Source of the DNA: Leptodactylus fallax
Lineage: Eukaryota; Chordata; Amphibia; Anura; Leptodactylidae
Length of the DNA stretch: 64,000 bases
Direction: 5' to 3'
Assembly: GCA_947044405.1 (NCBI GenBank)
Contig: CAMRHE010000067.1
Coordinates: 4,107,501-4,171,500 of the forward strand
The first letter of the stretch is position 1. Each line of letters opens with the position of its first letter. The translations under genes and the position numbers were made by a program. Below the pieces are notes generated by a model that was not told the DNA's origin, did not search any database, and worked only from the letters and a program-made list of their open reading frames with translations. This document shows, in pieces, positions 28,901-43,900 of the stretch.

Positions 28901-31900
28901 GAAGGGGAGAAGTGAACTAGTGAGAAAGGAGAGACAGGCACAAGAGACTGCAATCAGCCAAATAGGAAGTTTCTGTCTCACCAAAGTGCTTCAGTCAAAT
29001 CAGTTTGGGTGAGTACTTCTCAATAATGTCCTATATGATCTCCCAGCGGGTTCTGTGACTTGAAATGGAATGGGAAATACAAAGGAAGCACTTTTACTTC
29101 TCCCTTCAGCAGCATAAACTCAGCGTTTCTAAAATGTGTGGCCTTAGGCTTAGGGAACGCGTTGCTAGAATGCGGAATTTTTGACTGATTGGAATAGGCA
29201 GCAGAAAATTGCTGTGTTTTGCAGCACCGTTAAAGTGAATGAGATTTTGTGTAATCTCATCCACACATTGTGGTTAAAATTGCGTTTTTTATTGCTCCCT
29301 TAAAATCAAAATGGAGAGACGCAAAAGTTGAGCGATTTGTCTTTCACTAGTGGTTTTTTTTTCTCTCGGACATTTCACTGTATTTTTTAGCTGTGTTTCA
29401 CAATGTGTGGTCTTAAACTTCAACTAACCGATACTTGGAGATGTGTAAATTCCCAACCACTGCCACCAGGCTTAAGGTTCTTTAACATTCGCTGCAACTT
29501 AAGGCTTTTCTGTTTGAGTGCGAGGCGGGGATTGAACTCAGGACATGGAGCTTATAGATGCACAATTGCGACACCCTACTGACAGAGCCACAGGTACTCC
29601 TAGGTTAGTTAGATGTTTTTTGGTCTTAAATCTTCTGTTCTCAGAATTTCAGTATTTAGCATGAGCACTAAACGGTGTGAATAAAAATGGCACCAATGTT
29701 TATTTTATTTAGCTAGTAACAATCTAGGGTCTAACATGATTGTATGTGGTGTGAATATATGCATCTCACCACTTTTTTTAAAGGCTACAATGCTTGAAAA
29801 AGCCCCTCCCACTTTTGATTTGAGCTACCATTAGCGAATCACCCTTTGTAGGTCTCTCCCAGGTTGACATCTCCGCTGTATGCAAGTAATACACTCCATA
29901 ATATAGCACCAATGTTGTTTTCCTCTTAGATTTGCCTGTGAAAGCAATCCCTCCGTGTATGTATGGGGCCATAGATTTTATGGGCACAGTGTTTGGCATC
30001 CATGCACACAGATATGTCCACTGGTGGGCAGCAAGAAAGTTCTGTAAACAGTGCAAGCATATTTAGGTTGGTTTAACACAGCATTTATTTTGGTCCCTAA
30101 CTTTTCTACAAACTTTGCATAAATGAGTAGTACAGGTGACTGTAAGAAGCATTGTAATATATTTTATAAGAGAAAATGCTCTTTTCTCCGGTTCTTTTCC
30201 TTCCGTTCAATTGACTTTTACTTTTAAATCCCTGCTGAAGTTCATGTTCCAGCTCTGACTAGGAGTCTGTGAAGGGGAGAAGTGAACTAGTGAGAAAGGA
30301 GAGACAGGCACAAGAGACTGCAATCAGCCAAATAGGAAGTTTCTGTCTCACCAAAGTGCTTCAGTCAAATCAGTTTGGGTGAGTACTTCTCAATAATGTC
30401 CTATATGATCTCCCAGCGGGTTCTGTGACTTGAAATGGAATGGGAAATACAAAGGAAGCACTTTTACTTCTCCCTTCAGCAGCATAAACTCAGCGTTTCT
30501 AAAATGTGTGGCCTTAGGCTTAGGGAACGCGTTGCTAGAATGCGGAATTTTTGACTGATTGGAATAGGCAGCAGAAAATTGCTGTGTTTTGCAGCACCGT
30601 TAAAGTGAATGAGATTTTGTGTAATCTCATCCACACATTGTGGTTAAAATTGCGTTTTTTATTGCTCCCTTAAAATCAAAATGGAGAGACGCAAAAGTTG
30701 AGCGATTTGTCTTTCACTAGTGGTTTTTTTTTCTCTCGGACATTTCACTGTATTTTTTAGCTGTGTTTCACAATGTGTGGTCTTAAACTTCAACTAACCG
30801 ATACTTGGAGATGTGTAAATTCCCAACCACTGCCACCAGGCTTAAGGTTCTTTAACATTCGCTGCAACTTAAGGCTTTTCTGTTTGAGTGCGAGGCGGGG
30901 ATTGAACTCAGGACATGGAGCTTATAGATGCACAATTGCGACACCCTACTGACAGAGCCACAGGTACTCCTAGGTTAGTTAGATGTTTTTTGGTCTTAAA
31001 TCTTCTGTTCTCAGAATTTCAGTATTTAGCATGAGCACTAAACGGTGTGAATAAAAATGGCACCAATGTTTATTTTATTTAGCTAGTAACAATCTAGGGT
31101 CTAACATGATTGTATGTGGTGTGAATATATGCATCTCACCACTTTTTTTAAAGGCTACAATGCTTGAAAAAGCCCCTCCCACTTTTGATTTGAGCTACCA
31201 TTAGCGAATCACCCTTTGTAGGTCTCTCCCAGGTTGACATCTCCGCTGTATGCAAGTAATACACTCCATAATATAGCACCAATGTTGTTTTCCTCTTAGA
31301 TTTGCCTGTGAAAGCAATCCCTCCGTGTATGTATGGGGCCATAGATTTTATGGGCACAGTGTTTGGCATCCATGCACACAGATATGTCCACTGGTGGGCA
31401 GCAAGAAAGTTCTGTAAACAGTGCAAGCATATTTAGGTTGGTTTAACACAGCATTTATTTTGGTCCCTAACTTTTCTACAAACTTTGCATAAATGAGTAG
31501 TACAGGTGACTGTAAGAAGCATTGTAATATATTTTATAAGAGAAAATGCTCTTTTCTCCGGTTCTTTTCCTTCCGTTCAATTGACTTTTACTTTTAAATC
31601 CCTGCTGAAGTTCATGTTCCAGCTCTGACTAGGAGTCTGTGAAGGGGAGAAGTGAACTAGTGAGAAAGGAGAGACAGGCACAAGAGACTGCAATCAGCCA
31701 AATAGGAAGTTTCTGTCTCACCAAAGTGCTTCAGTCAAATCAGTTTGGGTGAGTACTTCTCAATAATGTCCTATATGATCTCCCAGCGGGTTCTGTGACT
31801 TGAAATGGAATGGGAAATACAAAGGAAGCACTTTTACTTCTCCCTTCAGCAGCATAAACTCAGCGTTTCTAAAATGTGTGGCCTTAGGCTTAGGGAACGC

Positions 31901-34900
31901 GTTGCTAGAATGCGGAATTTTTGACTGATTGGAATAGGCAGCAGAAAATTGCTGTGTTTTGCAGCACCGTTAAAGTGAATGAGATTTTGTGTAATCTCAT
32001 CCACACATTGTGGTTAAAATTGCGTTTTTTATTGCTCCCTTAAAATCAAAATGGAGAGACGCAAAAGTTGAGCGATTTGTCTTTCACTAGTGGTTTTTTT
32101 TTCTCTCGGACATTTCACTGTATTTTTTAGCTGTGTTTCACAATGTGTGGTCTTAAACTTCAACTAACCGATACTTGGAGATGTGTAAATTCCCAACCAC
32201 TGCCACCAGGCTTAAGGTTCTTTAACATTCGCTGCAACTTAAGGCTTTTCTGTTTGAGTGCGAGGCGGGGATTGAACTCAGGACATGGAGCTTATAGATG
32301 CACAATTGCGACACCCTACTGACAGAGCCACAGGTACTCCTAGGTTAGTTAGATGTTTTTTGGTCTTAAATCTTCTGTTCTCAGAATTTCAGTATTTAGC
32401 ATGAGCACTAAACGGTGTGAATAAAAATGGCACCAATGTTTATTTTATTTAGCTAGTAACAATCTAGGGTCTAACATGAATGTATGTGGTGTGAATATAT
32501 GCATCTCACCACTTTTTTTAAAGGCTACAATGCTTGAAAAAGCCCCTCCCACTTTTGATTTGAGCTACCATTAGCGAATCACCCTTTGTAGGTCTCTCCC
32601 AGGTTGACATCTCCGCTGTATGCAAGTAATACACTCCATAATATAGCACCAATGTTGTTTTCCTCTTAGATTTGCCTGTGAAAGCAATCCCTCCGTGTAT
32701 GTATGGGGCCATAGATTTTATGGGCACAGTGTTTGGCATCCATGCACACAGATATGTCCACTGGTGGGCAGCAAGAAAGTTCTGTAAACAGTGCAAGCAT
32801 ATTTAGGTTGGTTTAACACAGCATTTATTTTGGTCCCTAACTTTTCTACAAACTTTGCATAAATGAGTAGTACAGGTGACTGTAAGAAGCATTGTAATAT
32901 ATTTTATAAGAGAAAATGCTCTTTTCTCCGGTTCTTTTCCTTCCGTTCAATTGACTTTTACTTTTAAATCCCTGCTGAAGTTCATGTTCCAGCTCTGACT
33001 AGGAGTCTGTGAAGGGGAGAAGTGAACTAGTGAGAAAGGAGAGACAGGCACAAGAGACTGCAATCAGCCAAATAGGAAGTTTCTGTCTCACCAAAGTGCT
33101 TCAGTCAAATCAGTTTGGGTGAGTACTTCTCAATAATGTCCTATATGATCTCCCAGCGGGTTCTGTGACTTGAAATGGAATGGGAAATACAAAGGAAGCA
33201 CTTTTACTTCTCCCTTCAGCAGCATAAACTCAGCGTTTCTAAAATGTGTGGCCTTAGGCTTAGGGAACGCGTTGCTAGAATGCGGAATTTTTGACTGATT
33301 GGAATAGGCAGCAGAAAATTGCTGTGTTTTGCAGCACCGTTAAAGTGAATGAGATTTTGTGTAATCTCATCCACACATTGTGGTTAAAATTGCGTTTTTT
33401 ATTGCTCCCTTAAAATCAAAATGGAGAGACGCAAAAGTTGAGCGATTTGTCTTTCACTAGTGGTTTTTTTTCTCTCGGACATTTCACTGTATTTTTTAGC
33501 TGTGTTTCACAATGTGTGGTCTTAAACTTCAACTAACCGATACTTGGAGATGTGTAAATTCCCAACCACTGCCACCAGGCTTAAGGTTCTTTAACATTCG
33601 CTGCAACTTAAGGCTTTTCTGTTTGAGTGCGAGGCGGGGATTGAACTCAGGACATGGAGCTTATAGATGCACAATTGCGACACCCTACTGACAGAGCCAC
33701 AGGTACTCCTAGGTTAGTTAGATGTTTTTTGGTCTTAAATCTTCTGTTCTCAGAATTTCAGTATTTAGCATGAGCACTAAACGGTGTGAATAAAAATGGC
33801 ACCAATGTTTATTTTATTTAGCTAGTAACAATCTAGGGTCTAACATGATTGTATGTGGTGTGAATATATGCATCTCACCACTTTTTTTAAAGGCTACAAT
33901 GCTTGAAAAAGCCCCTCCCACTTTTGATTTGAGCTACCATTAGCGAATCACCCTTTGTAGGTCTCTCCCAGGTTGACATCTCCGCTGTATGCAAGTAATA
34001 CACTCCATAATATAGCACCAATGTTGTTTTCCTCTTAGATTTGCCTGTGAAAGCAATCCCTCCGTGTATGTATGGGGCCATAGATTTTATGGGCACAGTG
34101 TTTGGCATCCATGCACACAGATATGTCCACTGGTGGGCAGCAAGAAAGTTCTGTAAACAGTGCAAGCATATTTAGGTTGGTTTAACACAGCATTTATTTT
34201 GGTCCCTAACTTTTCTACAAACTTTGCATAAATGAGTAGTACAGGTGACTGTAAGAAGCATTGTAATATATTTTATAAGAGAAAATGCTCTTTTCTCCGG
34301 TTCTTTTCCTTCCGTTCAATTGACTTTTACTTTTAAATCCCTGCTGAAGTTCATGTTCCAGCTCTGACTAGGAGTCTGTGAAGGGGAGAAGTGAACTAGT
34401 GAGAAAGGAGAGACAGGCACAAGAGACTGCAATCAGCCAAATAGGAAGTTTCTGTCTCACCAAAGTGCTTCAGTCAAATCAGTTTGGGTGAGTACTTCTC
34501 AATAATGTCCTATATGATCTCCCAGCGGGTTCTGTGACTTGAAATGGAATGGGAAATACAAAGGAAGCACTTTTACTTCTCCCTTCAGCAGCATAAACTC
34601 AGCGTTTCTAAAATGTGTGGCCTTAGGCTTAGGGAACGCGTTGCTAGAATGCGGAATTTTTGACTGATTGGAATAGGCAGCAGAAAATTGCTGTGTTTTG
34701 CAGCACCGTTAAAGTGAATGAGATTTTGTGTAATCTCATCCACACATTGTGGTTAAAATTGCGTTTTTTATTGCTCCCTTAAAATCAAAATGGAGAGACG
34801 CAAAAGTTGAGCGATTTGTCTTTCACTAGTGGTTTTTTTTCTCTCGGACATTTCACTGTATTTTTTAGCTGTGTTTCACAATGTGTGGTCTTAAACTTCA

Positions 34901-37900
34901 ACTAACCGATACTTGGAGATGTGTAAATTCCCAACCACTGCCACCAGGCTTAAGGTTCTTTAACATTCGCTGCAACTTAAGGCTTTTCTGTTTGAGTGCG
35001 AGGCGGGGATTGAACTCAGGACATGGAGCTTATAGATGCACAATTGCGACACCCTACTGACAGAGCCACAGGTACTCCTAGGTTAGTTAGATGTTTTTTG
35101 GTCTTAAATCTTCTGTTCTCAGAATTTCAGTATTTAGCATGAGCACTAAACGGTGTGAATAAAAATGGCACCAATGTTTATTTTATTTAGCTAGTAACAA
35201 TCTAGGGTCTAACATGATTGTATGTGGTGTGAATATATGCATCTCACCACTTTTTTTAAAGGCTACAATGCTTGAAAAAGCCCCTCCCACTTTTGATTTG
35301 AGCTACCATTAGCGAATCACCCTTTGTAGGTCTCTCCCAGGTTGACATCTCCGCTGTATGCAAGTAATACACTCCATAATATAGCACCAATGTTGTTTTC
35401 CTCTTAGATTTGCCTGTGAAAGCAATCCCTCCGTGTATGTATGGGGCCATAGATTTTATGGGCACAGTGTTTGGCATCCATGCACACAGATATGTCCACT
35501 GGTGGGCAGCAAGAAAGTTCTGTAAACAGTGCAAGCATATTTAGGTTGGTTTAACACAGCATTTATTTTGGTCCCTAACTTTTCTACAAACTTTGCATAA
35601 ATGAGTAGTACAGGTGACTGTAAGAAGCATTGTAATATATTTTATAAGAGAAAATGCTCTTTTCTCCGGTTCTTTTCCTTCCGTTCAATTGACTTTTACT
35701 TTTAAATCCCTGCTGAAGTTCATGTTCCAGCTCTGACTAGGAGTCTGTGAAGGGGAGAAGTGAACTAGTGAGAAAGGAGAGACAGGCACAAGAGACTGCA
35801 ATCAGCCAAATAGGAAGTTTCTGTCTCACCAAAGTGCTTCAGTCAAATCAGTTTGGGTGAGTACTTCTCAATAATGTCCTATATGATCTCCCAGCGGGTT
35901 CTGTGACTTGAAATGGAATGGGAAATACAAAGGAAGCACTTTTACTTCTCCCTTCAGCAGCATAAACTCAGCGTTTCTAAAATGTGTGGCCTTAGGCTTA
36001 GGGAACGCGTTGCTAGAATGCGGAATTTTTGACTGATTGGAATAGGCAGCAGAAAATTGCTGTGTTTTGCAGCACCGTTAAAGTGAATGAGATTTTGTGT
36101 AATCTCATCCACACATTGTGGTTAAAATTGCGTTTTTTATTGCTCCCTTAAAATCAAAATGGAGAGACGCAAAAGTTGAGCGATTTGTCTTTCACTAGTG
36201 GTTTTTTTTTCTCTCGGACATTTCACTGTATTTTTTAGCTGTGTTTCACAATGTGTGGTCTTAAACTTCAACTAACCGATACTTGGAGATGTGTAAATTC
36301 CCAACCACTGCCACCAGGCTTAAGGTTCTTTAACATTCGCTGCAACTTAAGGCTTTTCTGTTTGAGTGCGAGGCGGGGATTGAACTCAGGACATGGAGCT
36401 TATAGATGCACAATTGCGACACCCTACTGACAGAGCCACAGGTACTCCTAGGTTAGTTAGATGTTTTTTGGTCTTAAATCTTCTGTTCTCAGAATTTCAG
36501 TATTTAGCATGAGCACTAAACGGTGTGAATAAAAATGGCACCAATGTTTATTTTATTTAGCTAGTAACAATCTAGGGTCTAACATGATTGTATGTGGTGT
36601 GAATATATGCATCTCACCACTTTTTTTAAAGGCTACAATGCTTGAAAAAGCCCCTCCCACTTTTGATTTGAGCTACCATTAGCGAATCACCCTTTGTAGG
36701 TCTCTCCCAGGTTGACATCTCCGCTGTATGCAAGTAATACACTCCATAATATAGCACCAATGTTGTTTTCCTCTTAGATTTGCCTGTGAAAGCAATCCCT
36801 CCGTGTATGTATGGGGCCATAGATTTTATGGGCACAGTGTTTGGCATCCATGCACACAGATATGTCCACTGGTGGGCAGCAAGAAAGTTCTGTAAACAGT
36901 GCAAGCATATTTAGGTTGGTTTAACACAGCATTTATTTTGGTCCCTAACTTTTCTACAAACTTTGCATAAATGAGTAGTACAGGTGACTGTAAGAAGCAT
37001 TGTAATATATTTTATAAGAGAAAATGCTCTTTTCTCCGGTTCTTTTCCTTCCGTTCAATTGACTTTTACTTTTAAATCCCTGCTGAAGTTCATGTTCCAG
37101 CTCTGACTAGGAGTCTGTGAAGGGGAGAAGTGAACTAGTGAGAAAGGAGAGACAGGCACAAGAGACTGCAATCAGCCAAATAGGAAGTTTCTGTCTCACC
37201 AAAGTGCTTCAGTCAAATCAGTTTGGGTGAGTACTTCTCAATAATGTCCTATATGATCTCCCAGCGGGTTCTGTGACTTGAAATGGAATGGGAAATACAA
37301 AGGAAGCACTTTTACTTCTCCCTTCAGCAGCATAAACTCAGCGTTTCTAAAATGTGTGGCCTTAGGCTTAGGGAACGCGTTGCTAGAATGCGGAATTTTT
37401 GACTGATTGGAATAGGCAGCAGAAAATTGCTGTGTTTTGCAGCACCGTTAAAGTGAATGAGATTTTGTGTAATCTCATCCACACATTGTGGTTAAAATTG
37501 CGTTTTTTATTGCTCCCTTAAAATCAAAATGGAGAGACGCAAAAGTTGAGCGATTTGTCTTTCACTAGTGGTTTTTTTTCTCTCGGACATTTCACTGTAT
37601 TTTTTAGCTGTGTTTCACAATGTGTGGTCTTAAACTTCAACTAACCGATACTTGGAGATGTGTAAATTCCCAACCACTGCCACCAGGCTTAAGGTTCTTT
37701 AACATTCGCTGCAACTTAAGGCTTTTCTGTTTGAGTGCGAGGCGGGGATTGAACTCAGGACATGGAGCTTATAGATGCACAATTGCGACACCCTACTGAC
37801 AGAGCCACAGGTACTCCTAGGTTAGTTAGATGTTTTTTGGTCTTAAATCTTCTGTTCTCAGAATTTCAGTATTTAGCATGAGCACTAAACGGTGTGAATA

Positions 37901-40900
37901 AAAATGGCACCAATGTTTATTTTATTTAGCTAGTAACAATCTAGGGTCTAACATGAATGTATGTGGTGTGAATATATGCATCTCACCACTTTTTTTAAAG
38001 GCTACAATGCTTGAAAAAGCCCCTCCCACTTTTGATTTGAGCTACCATTAGCGAATCACCCTTTGTAGGTCTCTCCCAGGTTGACATCTCCGCTGTATGC
38101 AAGTAATACACTCCATAATATAGCACCAATGTTGTTTTCCTCTTAGATTTGCCTGTGAAAGCAATCCCTCCGTGTATGTATGGGGCCATAGATTTTATGG
38201 GCACAGTGTTTGGCATCCATGCACACAGATATGTCCACTGGTGGGCAGCAAGAAAGTTCTGTAAACAGTGCAAGCATATTTAGGTTGGTTTAACACAGCA
38301 TTTATTTTGGTCCCTAACTTTTCTACAAACTTTGCATAAATGAGTAGTACAGGTGACTGTAAGAAGCATTGTAATATATTTTATAAGAGAAAATGCTCTT
38401 TTCTCCGGTTCTTTTCCTTCCGTTCAATTGACTTTTACTTTTAAATCCCTGCTGAAGTTCATGTTCCAGCTCTGACTAGGAGTCTGTGAAGGGGAGAAGT
38501 GAACTAGTGAGAAAGGAGAGACAGGCACAAGAGACTGCAATCAGCCAAATAGGAAGTTTCTGTCTCACCAAAGTGCTTCAGTCAAATCAGTTTGGGTGAG
38601 TACTTCTCAATAATGTCCTATATGATCTCCCAGCGGGTTCTGTGACTTGAAATGGAATGGGAAATACAAAGGAAGCACTTTTACTTCTCCCTTCAGCAGC
38701 ATAAACTCAGCGTTTCTAAAATGTGTGGCCTTAGGCTTAGGGAACGCGTTGCTAGAATGCGGAATTTTTGACTGATTGGAATAGGCAGCAGAAAATTGCT
38801 GTGTTTTGCAGCACCGTTAAAGTGAATGAGATTTTGTGTAATCTCATCCACACATTGTGGTTAAAATTGCGTTTTTTATTGCTCCCTTAAAATCAAAATG
38901 GAGAGACGCAAAAGTTGAGCGATTTGTCTTTCACTAGTGGTTTTTTTTTCTCTCGGACATTTCACTGTATTTTTTAGCTGTGTTTCACAATGTGTGGTCT
39001 TAAACTTCAACTAACCGATACTTGGAGATGTGTAAATTCCCAACCACTGCCACCAGGCTTAAGGTTCTTTAACATTCGCTGCAACTTAAGGCTTTTCTGT
39101 TTGAGTGCGAGGCGGGGATTGAACTCAGGACATGGAGCTTATAGATGCACAATTGCGACACCCTACTGACAGAGCCACAGGTACTCCTAGGTTAGTTAGA
39201 TGTTTTTTGGTCTTAAATCTTCTGTTCTCAGAATTTCAGTATTTAGCATGAGCACTAAACGGTGTGAATAAAAATGGCACCAATGTTTATTTTATTTAGC
39301 TAGTAACAATCTAGGGTCTAACATGATTGTATGTGGTGTGAATATATGCATCTCACCACTTTTTTTAAAGGCTACAATGCTTGAAAAAGCCCCTCCCACT
39401 TTTGATTTGAGCTACCATTAGCGAATCACCCTTTGTAGGTCTCTCCCAGGTTGACATCTCCGCTGTATGCAAGTAATACACTCCATAATATAGCACCAAT
39501 GTTGTTTTCCTCTTAGATTTGCCTGTGAAAGCAATCCCTCCGTGTATGTATGGGGCCATAGATTTTATGGGCACAGTGTTTGGCATCCATGCACACAGAT
39601 ATGTCCACTGGTGGGCAGCAAGAAAGTTCTGTAAACAGTGCAAGCATATTTAGGTTGGTTTAACACAGCATTTATTTTGGTCCCTAACTTTTCTACAAAC
39701 TTTGCATAAATGAGTAGTACAGGTGACTGTAAGAAGCATTGTAATATATTTTATAAGAGAAAATGCTCTTTTCTCCGGTTCTTTTCCTTCCGTTCAATTG
39801 ACTTTTACTTTTAAATCCCTGCTGAAGTTCATGTTCCAGCTCTGACTAGGAGTCTGTGAAGGGGAGAAGTGAACTAGTGAGAAAGGAGAGACAGGCACAA
39901 GAGACTGCAATCAGCCAAATAGGAAGTTTCTGTCTCACCAAAGTGCTTCAGTCAAATCAGTTTGGGTGAGTACTTCTCAATAATGTCCTATATGATCTCC
40001 CAGCGGGTTCTGTGACTTGAAATGGAATGGGAAATACAAAGGAAGCACTTTTACTTCTCCCTTCAGCAGCATAAACTCAGCGTTTCTAAAATGTGTGGCC
40101 TTAGGCTTAGGGAACGCGTTGCTAGAATGCGGAATTTTTGACTGATTGGAATAGGCAGCAGAAAATTGCTGTGTTTTGCAGCACCGTTAAAGTGAATGAG
40201 ATTTTGTGTAATCTCATCCACACATTGTGGTTAAAATTGCGTTTTTTATTGCTCCCTTAAAATCAAAATGGAGAGACGCAAAAGTTGAGCGATTTGTCTT
40301 TCACTAGTGGTTTTTTTTTCTCTCGGACATTTCACTGTATTTTTTAGCTGTGTTTCACAATGTGTGGTCTTAAACTTCAACTAACCGATACTTGGAGATG
40401 TGTAAATTCCCAACCACTGCCACCAGGCTTAAGGTTCTTTAACATTCGCTGCAACTTAAGGCTTTTCTGTTTGAGTGCGAGGCGGGGATTGAACTCAGGA
40501 CATGGAGCTTATAGATGCACAATTGCGACACCCTACTGACAGAGCCACAGGTACTCCTAGGTTAGTTAGATGTTTTTTGGTCTTAAATCTTCTGTTCTCA
40601 GAATTTCAGTATTTAGCATGAGCACTAAACGGTGTGAATAAAAATGGCACCAATGTTTATTTTATTTAGCTAGTAACAATCTAGGGTCTAACATGATTGT
40701 ATGTGGTGTGAATATATGCATCTCACCACTTTTTTTAAAGGCTACAATGCTTGAAAAAGCCCCTCCCACTTTTGATTTGAGCTACCATTAGCGAATCACC
40801 CTTTGTAGGTCTCTCCCAGGTTGACATCTCCGCTGTATGCAAGTAATACACTCCATAATATAGCACCAATGTTGTTTTCCTCTTAGATTTGCCTGTGAAA

Positions 40901-43900
40901 GCAATCCCTCCGTGTATGTATGGGGCCATAGATTTTATGGGCACAGTGTTTGGCATCCATGCACACAGATATGTCCACTGGTGGGCAGCAAGAAAGTTCT
41001 GTAAACAGTGCAAGCATATTTAGGTTGGTTTAACACAGCATTTATTTTGGTCCCTAACTTTTCTACAAACTTTGCATAAATGAGTAGTACAGGTGACTGT
41101 AAGAAGCATTGTAATATATTTTATAAGAGAAAATGCTCTTTTCTCCGGTTCTTTTCCTTCCGTTCAATTGACTTTTACTTTTAAATCCCTGCTGAAGTTC
41201 ATGTTCCAGCTCTGACTAGGAGTCTGTGAAGGGGAGAAGTGAACTAGTGAGAAAGGAGAGACAGGCACAAGAGACTGCAATCAGCCAAATAGGAAGTTTC
41301 TGTCTCACCAAAGTGCTTCAGTCAAATCAGTTTGGGTGAGTACTTCTCAATAATGTCCTATATGATCTCCCAGCGGGTTCTGTGACTTGAAATGGAATGG
41401 GAAATACAAAGGAAGCACTTTTACTTCTCCCTTCAGCAGCATAAACTCAGCGTTTCTAAAATGTGTGGCCTTAGGCTTAGGGAACGCGTTGCTAGAATGC
41501 GGAATTTTTGACTGATTGGAATAGGCAGCAGAAAATTGCTGTGTTTTGCAGCACCGTTAAAGTGAATGAGATTTTGTGTAATCTCATCCACACATTGTGG
41601 TTAAAATTGCGTTTTTTATTGCTCCCTTAAAATCAAAATGGAGAGACGCAAAAGTTGAGCGATTTGTCTTTCACTAGTGGTTTTTTTTCTCTCGGACATT
41701 TCACTGTATTTTTTAGCTGTGTTTCACAATGTGTGGTCTTAAACTTCAACTAACCGATACTTGGAGATGTGTAAATTCCCAACCACTGCCACCAGGCTTA
41801 AGGTTCTTTAACATTCGCTGCAACTTAAGGCTTTTCTGTTTGAGTGCGAGGCGGGGATTGAACTCAGGACATGGAGCTTATAGATGCACAATTGCGACAC
41901 CCTACTGACAGAGCCACAGGTACTCCTAGGTTAGTTAGATGTTTTTTGGTCTTAAATCTTCTGTTCTCAGAATTTCAGTATTTAGCATGAGCACTAAACG
42001 GTGTGAATAAAAATGGCACCAATGTTTATTTTATTTAGCTAGTAACAATCTAGGGTCTAACATGATTGTATGTGGTGTGAATATATGCATCTCACCACTT
42101 TTTTTAAAGGCTACAATGCTTGAAAAAGCCCCTCCCACTTTTGATTTGAGCTACCATTAGCGAATCACCCTTTGTAGGTCTCTCCCAGGTTGACATCTCC
42201 GCTGTATGCAAGTAATACACTCCATAATATAGCACCAATGTTGTTTTCCTCTTAGATTTGCCTGTGAAAGCAATCCCTCCGTGTATGTATGGGGCCATAG
42301 ATTTTATGGGCACAGTGTTTGGCATCCATGCACACAGATATGTCCACTGGTGGGCAGCAAGAAAGTTCTGTAAACAGTGCAAGCATATTTAGGTTGGTTT
42401 AACACAGCATTTATTTTGGTCCCTAACTTTTCTACAAACTTTGCATAAATGAGTAGTACAGGTGACTGTAAGAAGCATTGTAATATATTTTATAAGAGAA
42501 AATGCTCTTTTCTCCGGTTCTTTTCCTTCCGTTCAATTGACTTTTACTTTTAAATCCCTGCTGAAGTTCATGTTCCAGCTCTGACTAGGAGTCTGTGAAG
42601 GGGAGAAGTGAACTAGTGAGAAAGGAGAGACAGGCACAAGAGACTGCAATCAGCCAAATAGGAAGTTTCTGTCTCACCAAAGTGCTTCAGTCAAATCAGT
42701 TTGGGTGAGTACTTCTCAATAATGTCCTATATGATCTCCCAGCGGGTTCTGTGACTTGAAATGGAATGGGAAATACAAAGGAAGCACTTTTACTTCTCCC
42801 TTCAGCAGCATAAACTCAGCGTTTCTAAAATGTGTGGCCTTAGGCTTAGGGAACGCGTTGCTAGAATGCGGAATTTTTGACTGATTGGAATAGGCAGCAG
42901 AAAATTGCTGTGTTTTGCAGCACCGTTAAAGTGAATGAGATTTTGTGTAATCTCATCCACACATTGTGGTTAAAATTGCGTTTTTTATTGCTCCCTTAAA
43001 ATCAAAATGGAGAGACGCAAAAGTTGAGCGATTTGTCTTTCACTAGTGGTTTTTTTTTCTCTCGGACATTTCACTGTATTTTTTAGCTGTGTTTCACAAT
43101 GTGTGGTCTTAAACTTCAACTAACCGATACTTGGAGATGTGTAAATTCCCAACCACTGCCACCAGGCTTAAGGTTCTTTAACATTCGCTGCAACTTAAGG
43201 CTTTTCTGTTTGAGTGCGAGGCGGGGATTGAACTCAGGACATGGAGCTTATAGATGCACAATTGCGACACCCTACTGACAGAGCCACAGGTACTCCTAGG
43301 TTAGTTAGATGTTTTTTGGTCTTAAATCTTCTGTTCTCAGAATTTCAGTATTTAGCATGAGCACTAAACGGTGTGAATAAAAATGGCACCAATGTTTATT
43401 TTATTTAGCTAGTAACAATCTAGGGTCTAACATGATTGTATGTGGTGTGAATATATGCATCTCACCACTTTTTTTAAAGGCTACAATGCTTGAAAAAGCC
43501 CCTCCCACTTTTGATTTGAGCTACCATTAGCGAATCACCCTTTGTAGGTCTCTCCCAGGTTGACATCTCCGCTGTATGCAAGTAATACACTCCATAATAT
43601 AGCACCAATGTTGTTTTCCTCTTAGATTTGCCTGTGAAAGCAATCCCTCCGTGTATGTATGGGGCCATAGATTTTATGGGCACAGTGTTTGGCATCCATG
43701 CACACAGATATGTCCACTGGTGGGCAGCAAGAAAGTTCTGTAAACAGTGCAAGCATATTTAGGTTGGTTTAACACAGCATTTATTTTGGTCCCTAACTTT
43801 TCTACAAACTTTGCATAAATGAGTAGTACAGGTGACTGTAAGAAGCATTGTAATATATTTTATAAGAGAAAATGCTCTTTTCTCCGGTTCTTTTCCTTCC

